DNA of 64,000 nt from positions 927,501-991,500 of the forward strand of contig JAEMWC010000034.1 of assembly GCA_016490735.1 (NCBI GenBank). Reading direction: 5' to 3'. This DNA comes from Pachyseris speciosa (taxonomy: Eukaryota > Cnidaria > Anthozoa > Scleractinia > Pachyseridae). Below, in pieces: positions 21,690-32,363 of the stretch (position 1 is the stretch's first letter; every line of letters begins with the position of its first letter). Made by a program: the position numbers and the translations under genes. The notes beneath the pieces were generated by a model. It had not been told where the DNA came from, ran no database searches, and saw only the letters and a program-made list of their open reading frames with translations.

Positions 21690-23985
21690 AAATGCCTTCT
21701 GCGACAGACGTCTGCTTCAGATGTGGGAAAAGAGGCCACTGGAGTTCTACTTGCGGAAAACTTTTCGACGGATTCGGACCCGCAAGCCAACGGTTCAAAG
21801 GAACAGTTAGCACATCTCTCGGGGATCAATCCCGTAAACCAGTTGAGTGATGACACGGCTGGAGTTTTTGAGGACATCATTAAGGTAGACGATACGTTTT
21901 CTCCAACTTATGAATTAGAGTCGGATACATCGGAACCTGGTTTAGCTCCTTTACCCGTTAAAGGTAGACTAAAAGCTCACGTCCAGTTTTGGGAAAGAAT
22001 AAACGCTCCCTCTTTCATCACGGAATACATTAGAGAGGGCTACAAGATACCCTTCTATCTTACTCCACCAACGGCAGAGTTCAAGAATAATTCCTCTGCT
22101 TTGAAACACTCCGACTTTGTCCAATCGGCAATTCTTGAGTTGGTTACCTCCGGGAGAGTTTGTAGAGTGTCCAAGTTTTACCTCAGGGTTATTAATCCCC
22201 TCTCTGTTTCCGTCCAGAGTTGCGGGAAAAAACGCTTAATTTTAGACTTGAGATATGTGAATCAATATATCTTTAAGCAGAAGGTCAAGTTTGAAGATTG
22301 GAGAGTTGGGCTAGATTATTTTGAGAAAGGTAGTCACTTCACTAAGTTTGACCTTAAAAGTGGGTATCACCATTTAGATATTTTTCCCGACCACCAACGT
22401 TTCCTTGGGTTTAGCTGGGTCATGTCTGATGGTAAACCTAGTTTCTTCATGTTTACTGTCTTACCGTTCGGTTTATCTTCAGCGCCTTACATCTTCACCA
22501 AGCTACTCAGACTTTTAGTTAAATACTGGCGATCTCAGGGTATACACACTGTTGTTTACCTTGATGACGGTTTCGACGTCGAATCTACCAAGTTGTCAAG
22601 TGAGATTTACTCTAGCATCATTAGATCAGATCTGGCTTTGGCCGGCTTCCTAGCGAACGAAGATAAGTCAGTTTGGGATCCTGTGCGTTTAATCACTTGG
22701 CTTGGTATCGTTTGGGACGGGCTTCAGGGAAAAATTAGCATTACTGAACCCAGAATAGATAAGGCTTTGCTTCACATTGACAACACCCTTCAAGATGCTA
22801 GACTTTCTGCTAGAGGCCTGGGTTCTATTGTGGGTAAGATTATCTCTATGAGTCCTGGGGTCAATTTAATAAAACTTTTACACGTGTAATTTACAAGTGT
22901 AGCTATTGTTCTCAGACTCTAAAACAATGGCTACACTTGTAAATTACACGTGTAAAAGTTTTATTAAATTGACCCCTGTTCTAGGGAATCTCAGCCGAAT
23001 TATGACAAGGCATTGCCAGATGTCCGTAGCGGCTGCCCAAGACTGGGACAGTGTGTTTGTTCTTGACAGATATTGCATGGTAGAGCTTCAGTTTTGGAAG
23101 GATAATCTCCGCTCTGTTAATTCCAAAACTGTATCAGATTTGGCATTCCCTTTCATATCCATTTACTCGGATGCGAGTAACGTAGCTTGCGCAGGCCATA
23201 TTGCTAGGAAGGATGTGCACGCTCACAGGATGTTTACCGAAGCAGAACGCCAGGAGAGCTCTACTTACCGCGAGCTGTTAGCTGTTCAGTTTGTTCTTAG
23301 TTCGTTTAGTTCGTTCCTTCCTAACTCCAGGGTTAAGTGGTTCACCGATAGCCAAGGGGCGGCTAGGATTGTGCAAGTTGGCAGCATGAATTTCAATCTT
23401 CACAAGTTAGCTTCCGATATTTTTTCGCTGTGTTTCAAGGTTGGAATTTATTTAGACATTCAGTGGGTTCCACGATCACTTAATGAAAAAGCCGATTTCC
23501 TCACCAAGATTGTGGATTATGACGATTGGGAGCTTGCCCCCGGGTTCTTTCGGCAACTGGACGAGTTTTGGGGGCCATTTACGGTTGATTGCTTTGCCAC
23601 CCACTACAACAAGAAGGTCTCGAAATATTTTCTAGATTCTGGAATCCTGGGACAGCTCGGGTTGACGCGTTTTTCCAAGACTGGTAGCACGAAAATTGCT
23701 TAGTTGTGCCACCGGTCGTACTCTTGTCTAAAGTCCTTATTTTCATGTTTCGATGCAATGACAGGGGGACATTAGTGGTACCTTACTGGCCGTCCGCGCC
23801 TTTCTGGCCTTTGTTGGTTCATAAGTTTTGGGACTTCGTTGTTGATTATTCATTTTTTGAGGGACGGTTAGCGTTGCGTCAAGGTCGTAATACGAGCTCG
23901 TTTTTAGGTTCAGCCTCCTGGGACGGCTTAATCCTTGCTGTGAAAGTTCAATTTTCTCGGAGCGCTCATAGTAGCATTCCAAACT
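21690..23985 (+). mobile_element. DIRS-like retrotransposon fragment (zinc knuckle, RT, RNase H, connector)
   Basis: In order: a CX2CX4HX4C zinc knuckle (CFRCGKRGHWSSTC, near 21714-21755); a reverse transcriptase with FWERINAPSFITEYIREG, KRLILDLRYVN, FTKFDLKSGYHH and the catalytic YLDDGF (near 22560); an RNase H-like region with YSDASN (near 23165), TYRELLAVQ and FTDSQGA; and the DIRS-type connector GPFTVDCFATHYN and LVVPYWPSAPFWPL. The tyrosine recombinase expected next is missing, as are both termini. Lesions include a frame switch after the zinc knuckle, a MITE in the RT region, a frameshift near 23655 and a TAG at about 23685. It lies exactly between units 1 and 2. Confidence 0.85.
22857..22974. 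mobile_element. 118-bp palindromic MITE inside the DIRS-like RT frame
   Basis: Arms of about 50 bp starting GGGGTCAATTTAATAAAAC are near-perfect inverse copies. The triplet CCT flanks both sides (22854-22856 and 22975-22977). Removing element plus one CCT would rejoin the two reverse transcriptase frames (modulo 3), so this is a clean late insertion. Confidence 0.88.
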
Positions 23986-24149
23986 GACCTTGTTGAGAGT
24001 GACTCATGGCGAGGGCTTCTTGTACTGTGAACCCAGTATTACAGATCTCGGATCGATAGACTAGTGCTTCTTGAGCCGTTGGCACTGAGTGTTCATGTAT
24101 TTGATGCCGGTTGGCAGTTTACACGTTTTTGTAGCCGGTTGGCAGTTTT

Positions 24150-24333
24150 GTTCCATTGCAGAGCAACATGATATTATCCTAATATCGATTACCAACATGC
24201 TTTGACTAGAATGGGCCTACCATCCATTGCAGAGCAACAGGAGATTATCCTAATATGGATTACCAACATGCTGACTAGAATTGGCCTATCATCCATTGCA
24301 GAGCAACACGATATTATCCTAATATGGATTACC
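24150..24333 (+). repeat. 69-71-bp tandem repeat from a LINE C-terminus
   Basis: Two to three tandem copies of ccattgcagagcaacacg...attaccaacatgctgactagaatgggcct. Each encodes LTRMGLPSIAEQ followed by IILIWITN. The peptide corresponds to the GLPSLxxRRDxL segment of CR1/L2-like reverse transcriptase tails. Also found at 30704-30887 (duplicated) and in a LINE end at 43595-43935. Confidence 0.8.
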
Positions 24334-24780
24334 CAGGGGCACCCAACGACAAGTTTCGGTAGATATCTGTTCGGTGGAGAGTAATTCGCCTTGTGCTTTC
24401 GGCGTTAATTAAAGAATGCACTCGGATTTTCGTAACTAAAACGTGGCCTAAAAGATTCGCAATTGGGAAATCATAACCCCTGAGGTTTTCGAAAAGGTCG
24501 TAATTGCTGTTTTTGGCAGTCAAAAACATCAATTAGCATTTTCGGAAAGAAAACAGTTCCCTAGAAAGTTCGTGGGAAGTTCATTTCAGATTGCATTTTC
24601 TCAAAGGAAACTTTAGTTCGCTAACATTTTCGGCCAACTAAATTTTCAGCTAGGGAATCCGAAGAGATTAACTACTTCTAGCTTATGAAAACATCACTTT
24701 AAACAGACTTCAAACATCATAAGGTGCTTAAAAATACCTTTCTACAGCTTTTGGTTGAGTTGGCTCGTTGGGTGCCCCTG
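24334..24780. mobile_element. MITE, CAGGGGCACCCAACGA family
   Basis: Complete copy with both 16-bp ends. It sits exactly on the border of duplication unit 2: to its right the sequence attttactcatc is the unit start. No clean 6-bp duplication is visible, which fits a recombination breakpoint at or in the element. Confidence 0.85.
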
Positions 24781-25388
24781 ATTTTACTCATCAGCTAATC
24801 TTCTTTGATCCGCACTCTTCAACCGCTCGCTTCGAAATGAATGAAAGTTTCACGAACGTCTGAATTATTCATGTTAAGTAGAGTTCAGAGTTTATTTAAA
24901 GGTAGAAACAACATAATTAATTGGCTTTGGGATATCAGACTTTGCGCCAAGACAATAGCAAACTCTACACAGCCCCTTGTGTTTGTGCATTCACCGTGAC
25001 AGTGGAATGATAGTACCGTTGGAGGTGATGGTACACGCAACGGTACACGCGTGAAGTTGAGGTCCGGCGCATTCAGTTATGGCTGGGACTCTTTATATTT
25101 GCACAATCAATTGTGAGCGTTGCGTTCGGGTTACTAGAATATTCAAATCACGTCTCAAAGAAAACAATGAAGCTTTCATTCACTTATAAGAAACAGAACT
25201 TTAAAAAAAGCTGCGATTGCCCATCCTACTTAGAAATACAACTCCATTCTATTATGAAAATAAAAAAGACATGGTACAATTCCTTTGAGATATTTCATTC
25301 ATCTATGACATAGACACGACACAATGACTATGGTAATTAACATTGGCGCATACATCACTCGTACAACTATTCAAGCGCACCGCACTAT

Positions 25389-25807
25389 CAGTTGCACCCA
25401 ACAACAGGTTTCGGAAGATATCTGTTCGGTGGAGGTTATTTAAGAGTGCATTCGGATTTTCGTAACTAAAACGTGGGCTAAAAGATTCGCAATTGGGAAA
25501 TCATAGCCCCTGAGGTTTTCGAAAAGGCCGTAATTGCTGTTTTTGACAGTCAAAAACGTCAACTAGCATTTTCTGAAAGAAAATAGTTCCCTAGAAAGTT
25601 CGAATAAAGTTCATTTCAGCTTGCATTTTCCCAAAGGAAAATTTTCCCTAACATTTTCGGCCAATTAAAATTTCAGCTAGGGAATCCGAACAGATGAACT
25701 TCTTTTAGCTTATAAAAACAGCACCTTAAACAGACTTGAAACACCATAAGGTACTTCAAAATGCCTTTCTACAGCTTTTGCTTGATTTGGCTCGTTGGGT
25801 GCCCCTG
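25389..25807. mobile_element. MITE, CAGGGGCACCCAACGA family, in unit 2 spacer
   Basis: The left end is degenerate (CAGTTGCACCCAAC), the right end complete. It replaces about 85 bp relative to unit 1 (around 11550-11610), so it is not a simple insertion or was followed by a deletion. Confidence 0.8.
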
Positions 25808-26763
25808 AACTTTTCAACCAGGTTGTTTAAGCTTGGGTATATGAGCAACGAAACACTTGTGTTTTGTTATGGCGTCATTATTTACATTTTATACTCTCCA
25901 TATGTTACTCGCCATGTGGGACTGCTGCAGAGCTGCGTAATCCGCCTGTTGCAGAAGCGCTATTCTATAAGCTTCTACTGATAATAATCAGGAAATCAGT
26001 AATACGTATTTGAGGGATTATAAAAAGACAAGAGATATTATTGGCAGAAAGGAATTTTGCAGTTCGACTGGTTCGAGTCTTCCTAACCACGCTAAAAGAA
26101 ATAGAAAGTTACAGACGCATCACATAGCACTTTCATCCACCGCTGAGAGGCTTCATAAGAGGCTGCTAAGAGGTTGCATATGCAAGCTATCTGAAAAGCT
26201 TGCTTGGGAGACCAGAGTAGAATTTTTTCCCAAAGTCATAAACAAAATTCTTTGTTTTTGAGTCATTGTCAAAACTTCTTTTACGTCCGCCACCTGAAAC
26301 ATCCTGTTTCGATCAGACGTCAAAGGATCTCATAGCTATATATAGAAAAATCGATCAAAACCTCCTTGGTATAACGAAGTTCGCGTCTTCCATTAGAAAT
26401 TTATAGGGGAATCTTCCCGTTTCATTCGTGCTTCTTTGTATTTCATTTTCTCCATAACTTTCTGATATGATAAGTAGTATAAATTAAGCCAGAAAATTTC
26501 TGAGTGTTATTCATGCATTGATTGGTATCATAAGACGAAAATAATAAAAACGAAAACCCAAACATCCAGGAGTGCATATCAGCCAATGAATTGAACCTGC
26601 TTCGTAAGCAAAAATCCTCTGATTGGCTGCTGTTACAGTGTGACCCGGAAAACCGTGAACACGTAAAATATATCAGGAATGTTATTTCTCACCAATCACG
26701 CGCCTCAAACCCACTCGCCAAACCGCATAGTGTTTCCTGTTGTTCAGCAAAACATGTTTCTAA

Positions 26764-27164
26764 GGGTCTGTTCACATGGCGGTGGGCGACCCCGGTAAGG
26801 TGAGGTACCCCACCTACCCGTGGTAAAAAAAAAGCCGCCTCTCACATGCAACCCCGGGGCGCTGGGGTGAGGTTTAAAATGCTATCGCGTGGTCGCTAAG
26901 TACGTATATCAAAAAAGAATTCAGAGACAATTGCCCGGATGAACCTCACCCCACCCCACCTCCAGCATTCACATGGAGAAAACTCACCCCAGCTAAGCGG
27001 GTTACCCGCCCTGGCTGACCGGGCAACCAGCCTCGGTGAGGTACCCCACTTCACATGTGAACGCGATCGAGAAATAAAGAGAGATTGTATGGAGAGATTG
27101 GTAACCCCACCGAGGCGGGGTACCTCACCTTCCTGGGGTCCCCCACCTCCATGTGAACAGGCCC
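26764..27164. mobile_element. MITE with TAA target duplication, unit 2
   Basis: Same insertion as at 12540-12939, again bounded by TAA on both sides. Confidence 0.8.
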
Positions 27165-27347
27165 TAAACCAAAATTCAGAATGATTGCGAAAAAGCAAAT
27201 TGCGCGAATAAAGAAAACTTCAAACAAAACCCGGGAAAAACGATTCTTATATCCAAAGAAATACTACCATTTTCGAGCTACCGTGCACGGCCAAGTTCCA
27301 CGCTTAAAACATTCAAGTTTGTCTAACAGCCTGTCGCGCTGTCTTTA

Positions 27348-27451
27348 ATTAATTTAGAGAGTGAACATGTCACGTTTTGACAGCTCCACCCAGGAGCACC
27401 TCAATTGAGGTAGACCTGTTAAAACTTGACATGTTCACTCTCTAAATTAAT
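27348..27451. mobile_element. 104-bp palindromic MITE upstream of ART1, unit 2
   Basis: Counterpart of 13123-13226, with the same ATTAATTTAGAGAGTGAAC arms. Confidence 0.8.
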
Positions 27452-27753
27452 GATCGGAATTCCGGGAATTTCTGTACCAATTGTCCACAATTACCAGTGC
27501 TAGGCTCCTCATGGTAAAACTTCTTTGTTTTTTGTTGATGTCCAGACCCCGGCCCACTGGCATCCGAAACTTCGGATCAAATGATACGGTTCAATCTGTT
27601 CCGTTTCTTTGGTGCGAAATTAGTGCAGTTCCATTTGTCCAAAAATAGCCATCGAAAATTCAAGTCAAATGGTAAGCGCTCGGGGCGTACTGTTTTACAC
27701 AGAAACACCGGCTTTGGTAACCTGGTAACCTAGTTAGTATTCACTCCGTTTGA

Positions 27754-27819
27754 CCAATCACAGAACGTTACACTTCACAGCCCATAACTTGCATAATGAT
27801 CAAAACATATATATAAATA
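27754..27819 (+). promoter_or_regulatory. ART1 promoter, unit 2: CCAAT and TATA boxes
   Basis: CCAAT at 27754-27758 and TATATATAAATA at 27808-27819, same spacing to the ART1 start codon as in unit 1. Confidence 0.65.
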
Positions 27820-27919
27820 CGTTTCACTTGTACGCTCCGGACGGCTCTGTGTTTCTGAATAACTTTTTCGAATTATTCCACCGTCCTCCTACAAGGTCTA
27901 ACCATACTGCAGGAAAGAC

Positions 27920-29389
27920 ATGACTACTGATGTATTGAGGACTAGTTTAGGATCCATTTTCGATTCTGTAGGATTCGAAGTTGAACGCCTTGCCGAAAAA
28001 TATTCTTCTCAACGCGAAATTACTGTTACTGATTCGAAAGTTAAAAGCTCTCCTAAACGTTTTAAAGGCGATGGAGGAAATAGGGGCGTTGAGCTGGAGG
28101 CTCTCGAGTTGATCCTCAAGTTATGGCTGCTTAGAATTCACCTCACTGAAAAAGAAAGAGGAAGTAGTCGTCTGCGAGATTTTGAAGCCGAAATTAACAA
28201 CACTCAAAGAGATGTTATTCAGCCATACAAAGCCGTATTGCTTTCCAGTAAATCTAAAGAACCGGGAGAGTTACAGATGCGAAAATTAGACAGTGACCTA
28301 GAGAAAGCTTGCACAAAACTGTTGGAGGAAAAGAAAAAAGTTAACTTTGAAATGCCCGAGGATGACCGAAGGAGATTGAATATGGAATCGGCCTTTGTTT
28401 GTTCTGTGCTTGGACTCAGGATCGACTTTCTTGATTGTCTTGAGGAAATGGAACCAGAATTTCGTGGTCACTGGACAACTGAAGAGTGGATCGTTACTTT
28501 CCTCCAGAACAATTATCATTCTCTGGAGACGAAAGAGAAAACCTCTCTCACCAAAGATTTGCTTGGTGAGATAGGGTTTGATCCATCGAGCTCATCCATT
28601 AAAACTATCCTTAAACGTGCCGATGAGTTGCAAAATCACATCGAGGCGTGCGAGTGGGCTGAAATTTTTATTGCCGATGAGTTTAAGTACAACCCTTTGC
28701 TGTCCCCTTTTGTTCCAAAGTTTACTGCTGGCAAGTCGTCTGGCTCTCATCCCCAGAGCAAATTTAACGAAGAAAGTGAAACCATTGAACAACAACTTCA
28801 TCCCGACGACAACAATGTCTTTGTTACCCTTCAAGACGTATTTACTTCACGCCAGCAGGATCAGTTTCTTAGAAATCGTGGACTGCTGCTAGACGACCCT
28901 CGAAACATTCTTCTGTTTCACGGCACAGATCATCAGAGTGCCGACGACATTTTAAACCGAGGAATTTATCTACCTGCTGGCAAACAGAAGCGCGACTTTA
29001 GCAGTGGAAAGGGATTTTATCTTACAAAAAGTTTTGATCAAGCCATGAATTGGGCAAGAAGCACGACTGCAAAGCCTGCCATATTGATCTTTCAAATCAA
29101 GAGCGATTGTCTAAGCTGTGCTAAAAAACTGGATTTGACCAGTGGCTTGGAGGAATGGACAAAAACTGTCCGTTACTTTAGATCAGACGAGGGACCAGCG
29201 AAAATAGGAAAAGAAATACGAAAGTCGTACGACTTGATTGAAGGTCCCGTGGCTACAGCAAGAAGAAGCGAAACAACTGAACAGTTGGTGTGGGAGCCAA
29301 AACATTCATCTTATCAACTGTGTTTAATTTCCGACGACTTTGCCAAGAAGCTCTATCAAACAGGTCTTCATTCAATTTGGAAATTTTGA
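27920..29389 (+). CDS. ART1, copy 2: intronless ADP-ribosyltransferase-like protein, diverged catalytic half
   Basis: 489 codons, same layout as copy 1. The N-terminal ~280 residues differ at only a few sites (for example SSR for SSG, LDSD for LDTN). The ART domain differs at many: FDQAMNWAR for FDHSLMWAR, ILIFQIKSDCLSCAK for LLIFQVKRDCLSNAK, SGLEEWTKTVRY for NDLEEWRKTVHY, and GLHSIWKF at the end. H334, Y367 and E441 are unchanged, so the changes look like diversification or conversion from another paralogue rather than decay. There is no ART2 partner downstream, because the unit is cut at 30235. Function inferred as for copy 1. Confidence 0.85.
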   Translation: MTTDVLRTSLGSIFDSVGFEVERLAEKYSSQREITVTDSKVKSSPKRFKGDGGNRGVELEALELILKLWLLRIHLTEKERGSSRLRDFEAEINNTQRDVIQPYKAVLLSSKSKEPGELQMRKLDSDLEKACTKLLEEKKKVNFEMPEDDRRRLNMESAFVCSVLGLRIDFLDCLEEMEPEFRGHWTTEEWIVTFLQNNYHSLETKEKTSLTKDLLGEIGFDPSSSSIKTILKRADELQNHIEACEWAEIFIADEFKYNPLLSPFVPKFTAGKSSGSHPQSKFNEESETIEQQLHPDDNNVFVTLQDVFTSRQQDQFLRNRGLLLDDPRNILLFHGTDHQSADDILNRGIYLPAGKQKRDFSSGKGFYLTKSFDQAMNWARSTTAKPAILIFQIKSDCLSCAKKLDLTSGLEEWTKTVRYFRSDEGPAKIGKEIRKSYDLIEGPVATARRSETTEQLVWEPKHSSYQLCLISDDFAKKLYQTGLHSIWKF

Positions 29390-29616
29390 ATTTTAATTGA
29401 AATTTTGGATCCACTTATTGACTTAAAGGCGGTTAGTGCCGAGTTACAAGTTAGGCGGAAAAAGAAACATTTTATGCATCACTGAGCTTTATCAGCTGAT
29501 GACGTCTGATGAAGCATCATGTGAACTTAGCGAGTACTTATTGCTAGGCTTTGTAGCAATGTAGTTTTCATTCTCCGAATTCCCGGGATGGGGCTTGTTT
29601 CAAACAGATATTTTAT

Positions 29617-30054
29617 CAGGGGCACCCAACGACACGCTTCGGTAGATATCTGTTCGGTTGAGGGTAGTTCGCCTTGGGCTTTCGGCGTCGATTAAAGAGT
29701 GCACTCGGATTTTCGTAACTAAAACGTGGCCTAAAAGATTCGCAATGGGGAAATCATAGCCCCTGAGGTTTCGGAAACGTCTGTTTTTGGCAGTCAAAAA
29801 CGTCAACTAGCATTTACGGAAAGAAAATTGTTCCCTACAAAGTTCGTGGAAAGTTCATTTCAGCTATGATTTTCTCAAAGGAAGATTTTGTTCCCTAACA
29901 TTTTCGGGCAATTACAATTACAGCTAGGGAATCCCAACAGAGGAAATTCTTCGAGCTAACAAAAACATCACTTTAAACAGACTTCAGACACCAGAAGGTA
30001 CTTAAAAATGCCCTTCTACAGCTTTTGGATGATTTGGCTCGTTGGGTGCCCTTG
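29617..30054. mobile_element. MITE, CAGGGGCACCCAACGA family, with clean 6-bp TSD
   Basis: Flanked by TTTTAT on both sides (29611-29616 and 30055-30060). Units 1 and 3 have the empty site with a single ttttat in cagatattttatttagac. This proves insertion after the duplication and a 6-bp target duplication for the family. Confidence 0.92.
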
Positions 30055-30703
30055 TTTTATTTAGACAAGCCGTTGGTTTCCCCCAAAGGAAGATGAGTTA
30101 ACTCTGGTCGGTTGATAATCAGTTTTGCTATGTCGGTTGTACTATTTTAAATTTTACAGAAAGGATAGACTTTCATGTTTGTTTTTATGGGACAAACCGT
30201 GTTATTAATGTTTATTAACTGAAGATCTCAGTCATTGGTAGCACGAAAATTGCTTAGTTGTGCCACCGGTCGTACTCTTGTCTAAAGTCCTTATTTTTCA
30301 TGTTTCGATGCAATGACAGGGGGACATTAGTGGTACCTTACTGGCCGTCCGCGCCTTTCTGGCCTTTGTTGGTTCATAAGTTTTGGGACTTCGTTGTTGA
30401 TTATTCATTTTTTGAGGGACGGTTAGCGTTGCGTCAAGGTCGTAATACGAGCTCGTTTTTAGGTTCAGCCTCCTGGGACGGCTTAATCCTTGCTGTGAAA
30501 GTTCAATTTTCTCGGAGCGCTCATAGTAGCATTCCAAACTGACCTTGTTGAGAGTGACTCATGGCGAGGGCTTCTTGTACTGTGAACCCAGTATTACAGA
30601 TCTCGGATCGATAGACTAGTGCTTCTTGAGCCGTTGGCACTGAGTGTTCATGTATTTGATGCGGTTGGCAGTTTACACGTTTTTGTAGCCGGTTGGCAGT
30701 TTT

Positions 30704-30887
30704 GTTCCATTGCAGAGCAACATGATATTATCCTAATATCGATTACCAACATGCTTTGACTAGAATGGGCCTACCATCCATTGCAGAGCAACAGGAGATT
30801 ATCCTAATATGGATTACCAACATGCTGACTAGAATTGGCCTATCATCCATTGCAGAGCAACACGATATTATCCTAATATGGATTACC
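30704..30887 (+). repeat. 69-bp LINE-derived tandem repeat, second copy
   Basis: Duplicate of 24150-24333 within the 2.55 kb direct repeat. Confidence 0.8.
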
Positions 30888-31335
30888 CAGGGGCACCCAA
30901 CGACAAGTTTCGGTAGATATCTGTTCGGTGGAGAGTAATTCGCCTTGTGCTTTCGGCGTTAATTAAAGAATGCACTCGGATTTTCGTAACTAAAACGTGG
31001 CCTAAAAGATTCGCAATTGGGAAATCATAACCCCTGAGGTTTTCGAAAAGGTCGTAATTGCTGTTTTTGGCAGTCAAAAACATCAATTAGCATTTTCGGA
31101 AAGAAAACAGTTCCCTAGAAAGTTCGTGGGAAGTTCATTTCAGATTGCATTTTCTCAAAGGAAACTTTAGTTCGCTAACATTTTCGGCCAACTAAATTTT
31201 CAGCTAGGGAATCCGAAGAGATTAACTACTTCTAGCTTATGAAAACATCACTTTAAACAGACTTCAAACATCATAAGGTGCTTAAAAAATACCTTTCTAC
31301 AGCTTTTGGTTGAGTTGGCTCGTTGGGTGCCCCTG
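30888..31335. mobile_element. MITE, CAGGGGCACCCAACGA family, duplicated copy
   Basis: Duplicate of the element at 24334-24780, carried by the 2.55 kb direct repeat. It marks the start of unit 3. Confidence 0.85.
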
Positions 31336-31944
31336 ATTTTACTCATCAGCTAATCTTCTTTGATCCGCACTCTTCAACCGCTCGCTTCGAAATGAATGAA
31401 AGTTTCACGAACGTCTGAATTATTCATGTTAAGTAGAGTTCAGAGTTTATTTAAAGGTAGAAACAACATAATTAATTGGCTTTGGGATATCAGACTTTGC
31501 GCCAAGACAATAGCAAACTCTACACAGCCCCTTGTGTTTGTGCATTCACCGTGACAGTGGAATGATAGTACCGTTGGAGGTGATGGTACACGCAACGGTA
31601 CACGCGTGAAGTTGAGGTCCGGCGCATTCAGTTATGGCTGGGACTCTTTATATTTGCACAATCAATTGTGAGCGTTGCGTTCGGGTTACTAGAATATTCA
31701 AATCACGTCTCAAAGAAAACAATGAAGCTTTCATTCACTTATAAGAAACAGAACTTTAAAAAAAAGCTGCGATTGCCCATCCTACTTAGAAATACAACTC
31801 CATTCTATTATGAAAATAAAAAAGACATGGTACAATTCCTTTGAGATATTTCATTCATCTATGACATAGACACGACACAATGACTATGGTAATTAACATT
31901 GGCGCATACATCACTCGTACAACTATTCAAGCGCACCGCACTAT

Positions 31945-32363
31945 CAGTTGCACCCAACAACAGGTTTCGGAAGATATCTGTTCGGTGGAGGTTATTTAAG
32001 AGTGCATTCGGATTTTCGTAACTAAAACGTGGGCTAAAAGATTCGCAATTGGGAAATCATAGCCCCTGAGGTTTTCGAAAAGGCCGTAATTGCTGTTTTT
32101 GACAGTCAAAAACGTCAACTAGCATTTTCTGAAAGAAAATAGTTCCCTAGAAAGTTCGAATAAAGTTCATTTCAGCTTGCATTTTCCCAAAGGAAAATTT
32201 TCCCTAACATTTTCGGCCAATTAAAATTTCAGCTAGGGAATCCGAACAGATGAACTTCTTTTAGCTTATAAAAACAGCACCTTAAACAGACTTGAAACAC
32301 CATAAGGTACTTCAAAATGCCTTTCTACAGCTTTTGCTTGATTTGGCTCGTTGGGTGCCCCTG
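31945..32363. mobile_element. MITE, CAGGGGCACCCAACGA family, in unit 3 spacer
   Basis: Duplicate of 25389-25807 with the same degenerate left end. Confidence 0.8.

Larger units (their letters stand above)
23686..26238. repeat. 2.55 kb direct repeat, left copy
   Basis: Practically identical to 30236-32794. The differences I see are single-base length changes in runs (for example the T run near 23740, atgccgg/atgcgg near 24112, the A runs near 24733 and 25206). It spans the DIRS 3' part, the 69-bp repeats, two MITEs and the first part of the ART unit. Confidence 0.93.
24781..30235. repeat. segmental duplication unit 2 (truncated, 5.5 kb)
   Basis: Matches unit 1 from its start to just past ART1, with two extra MITEs. 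It ends at 30235, where tgaagatctcagtcatt (equivalent to about 15634 in unit 1) is joined directly to the DIRS sequence ggtagcacgaaaattgc. ART2 is therefore lost. The 5' half is nearly identical to unit 1; from about 28890 on it is distinctly more diverged. Confidence 0.92.
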
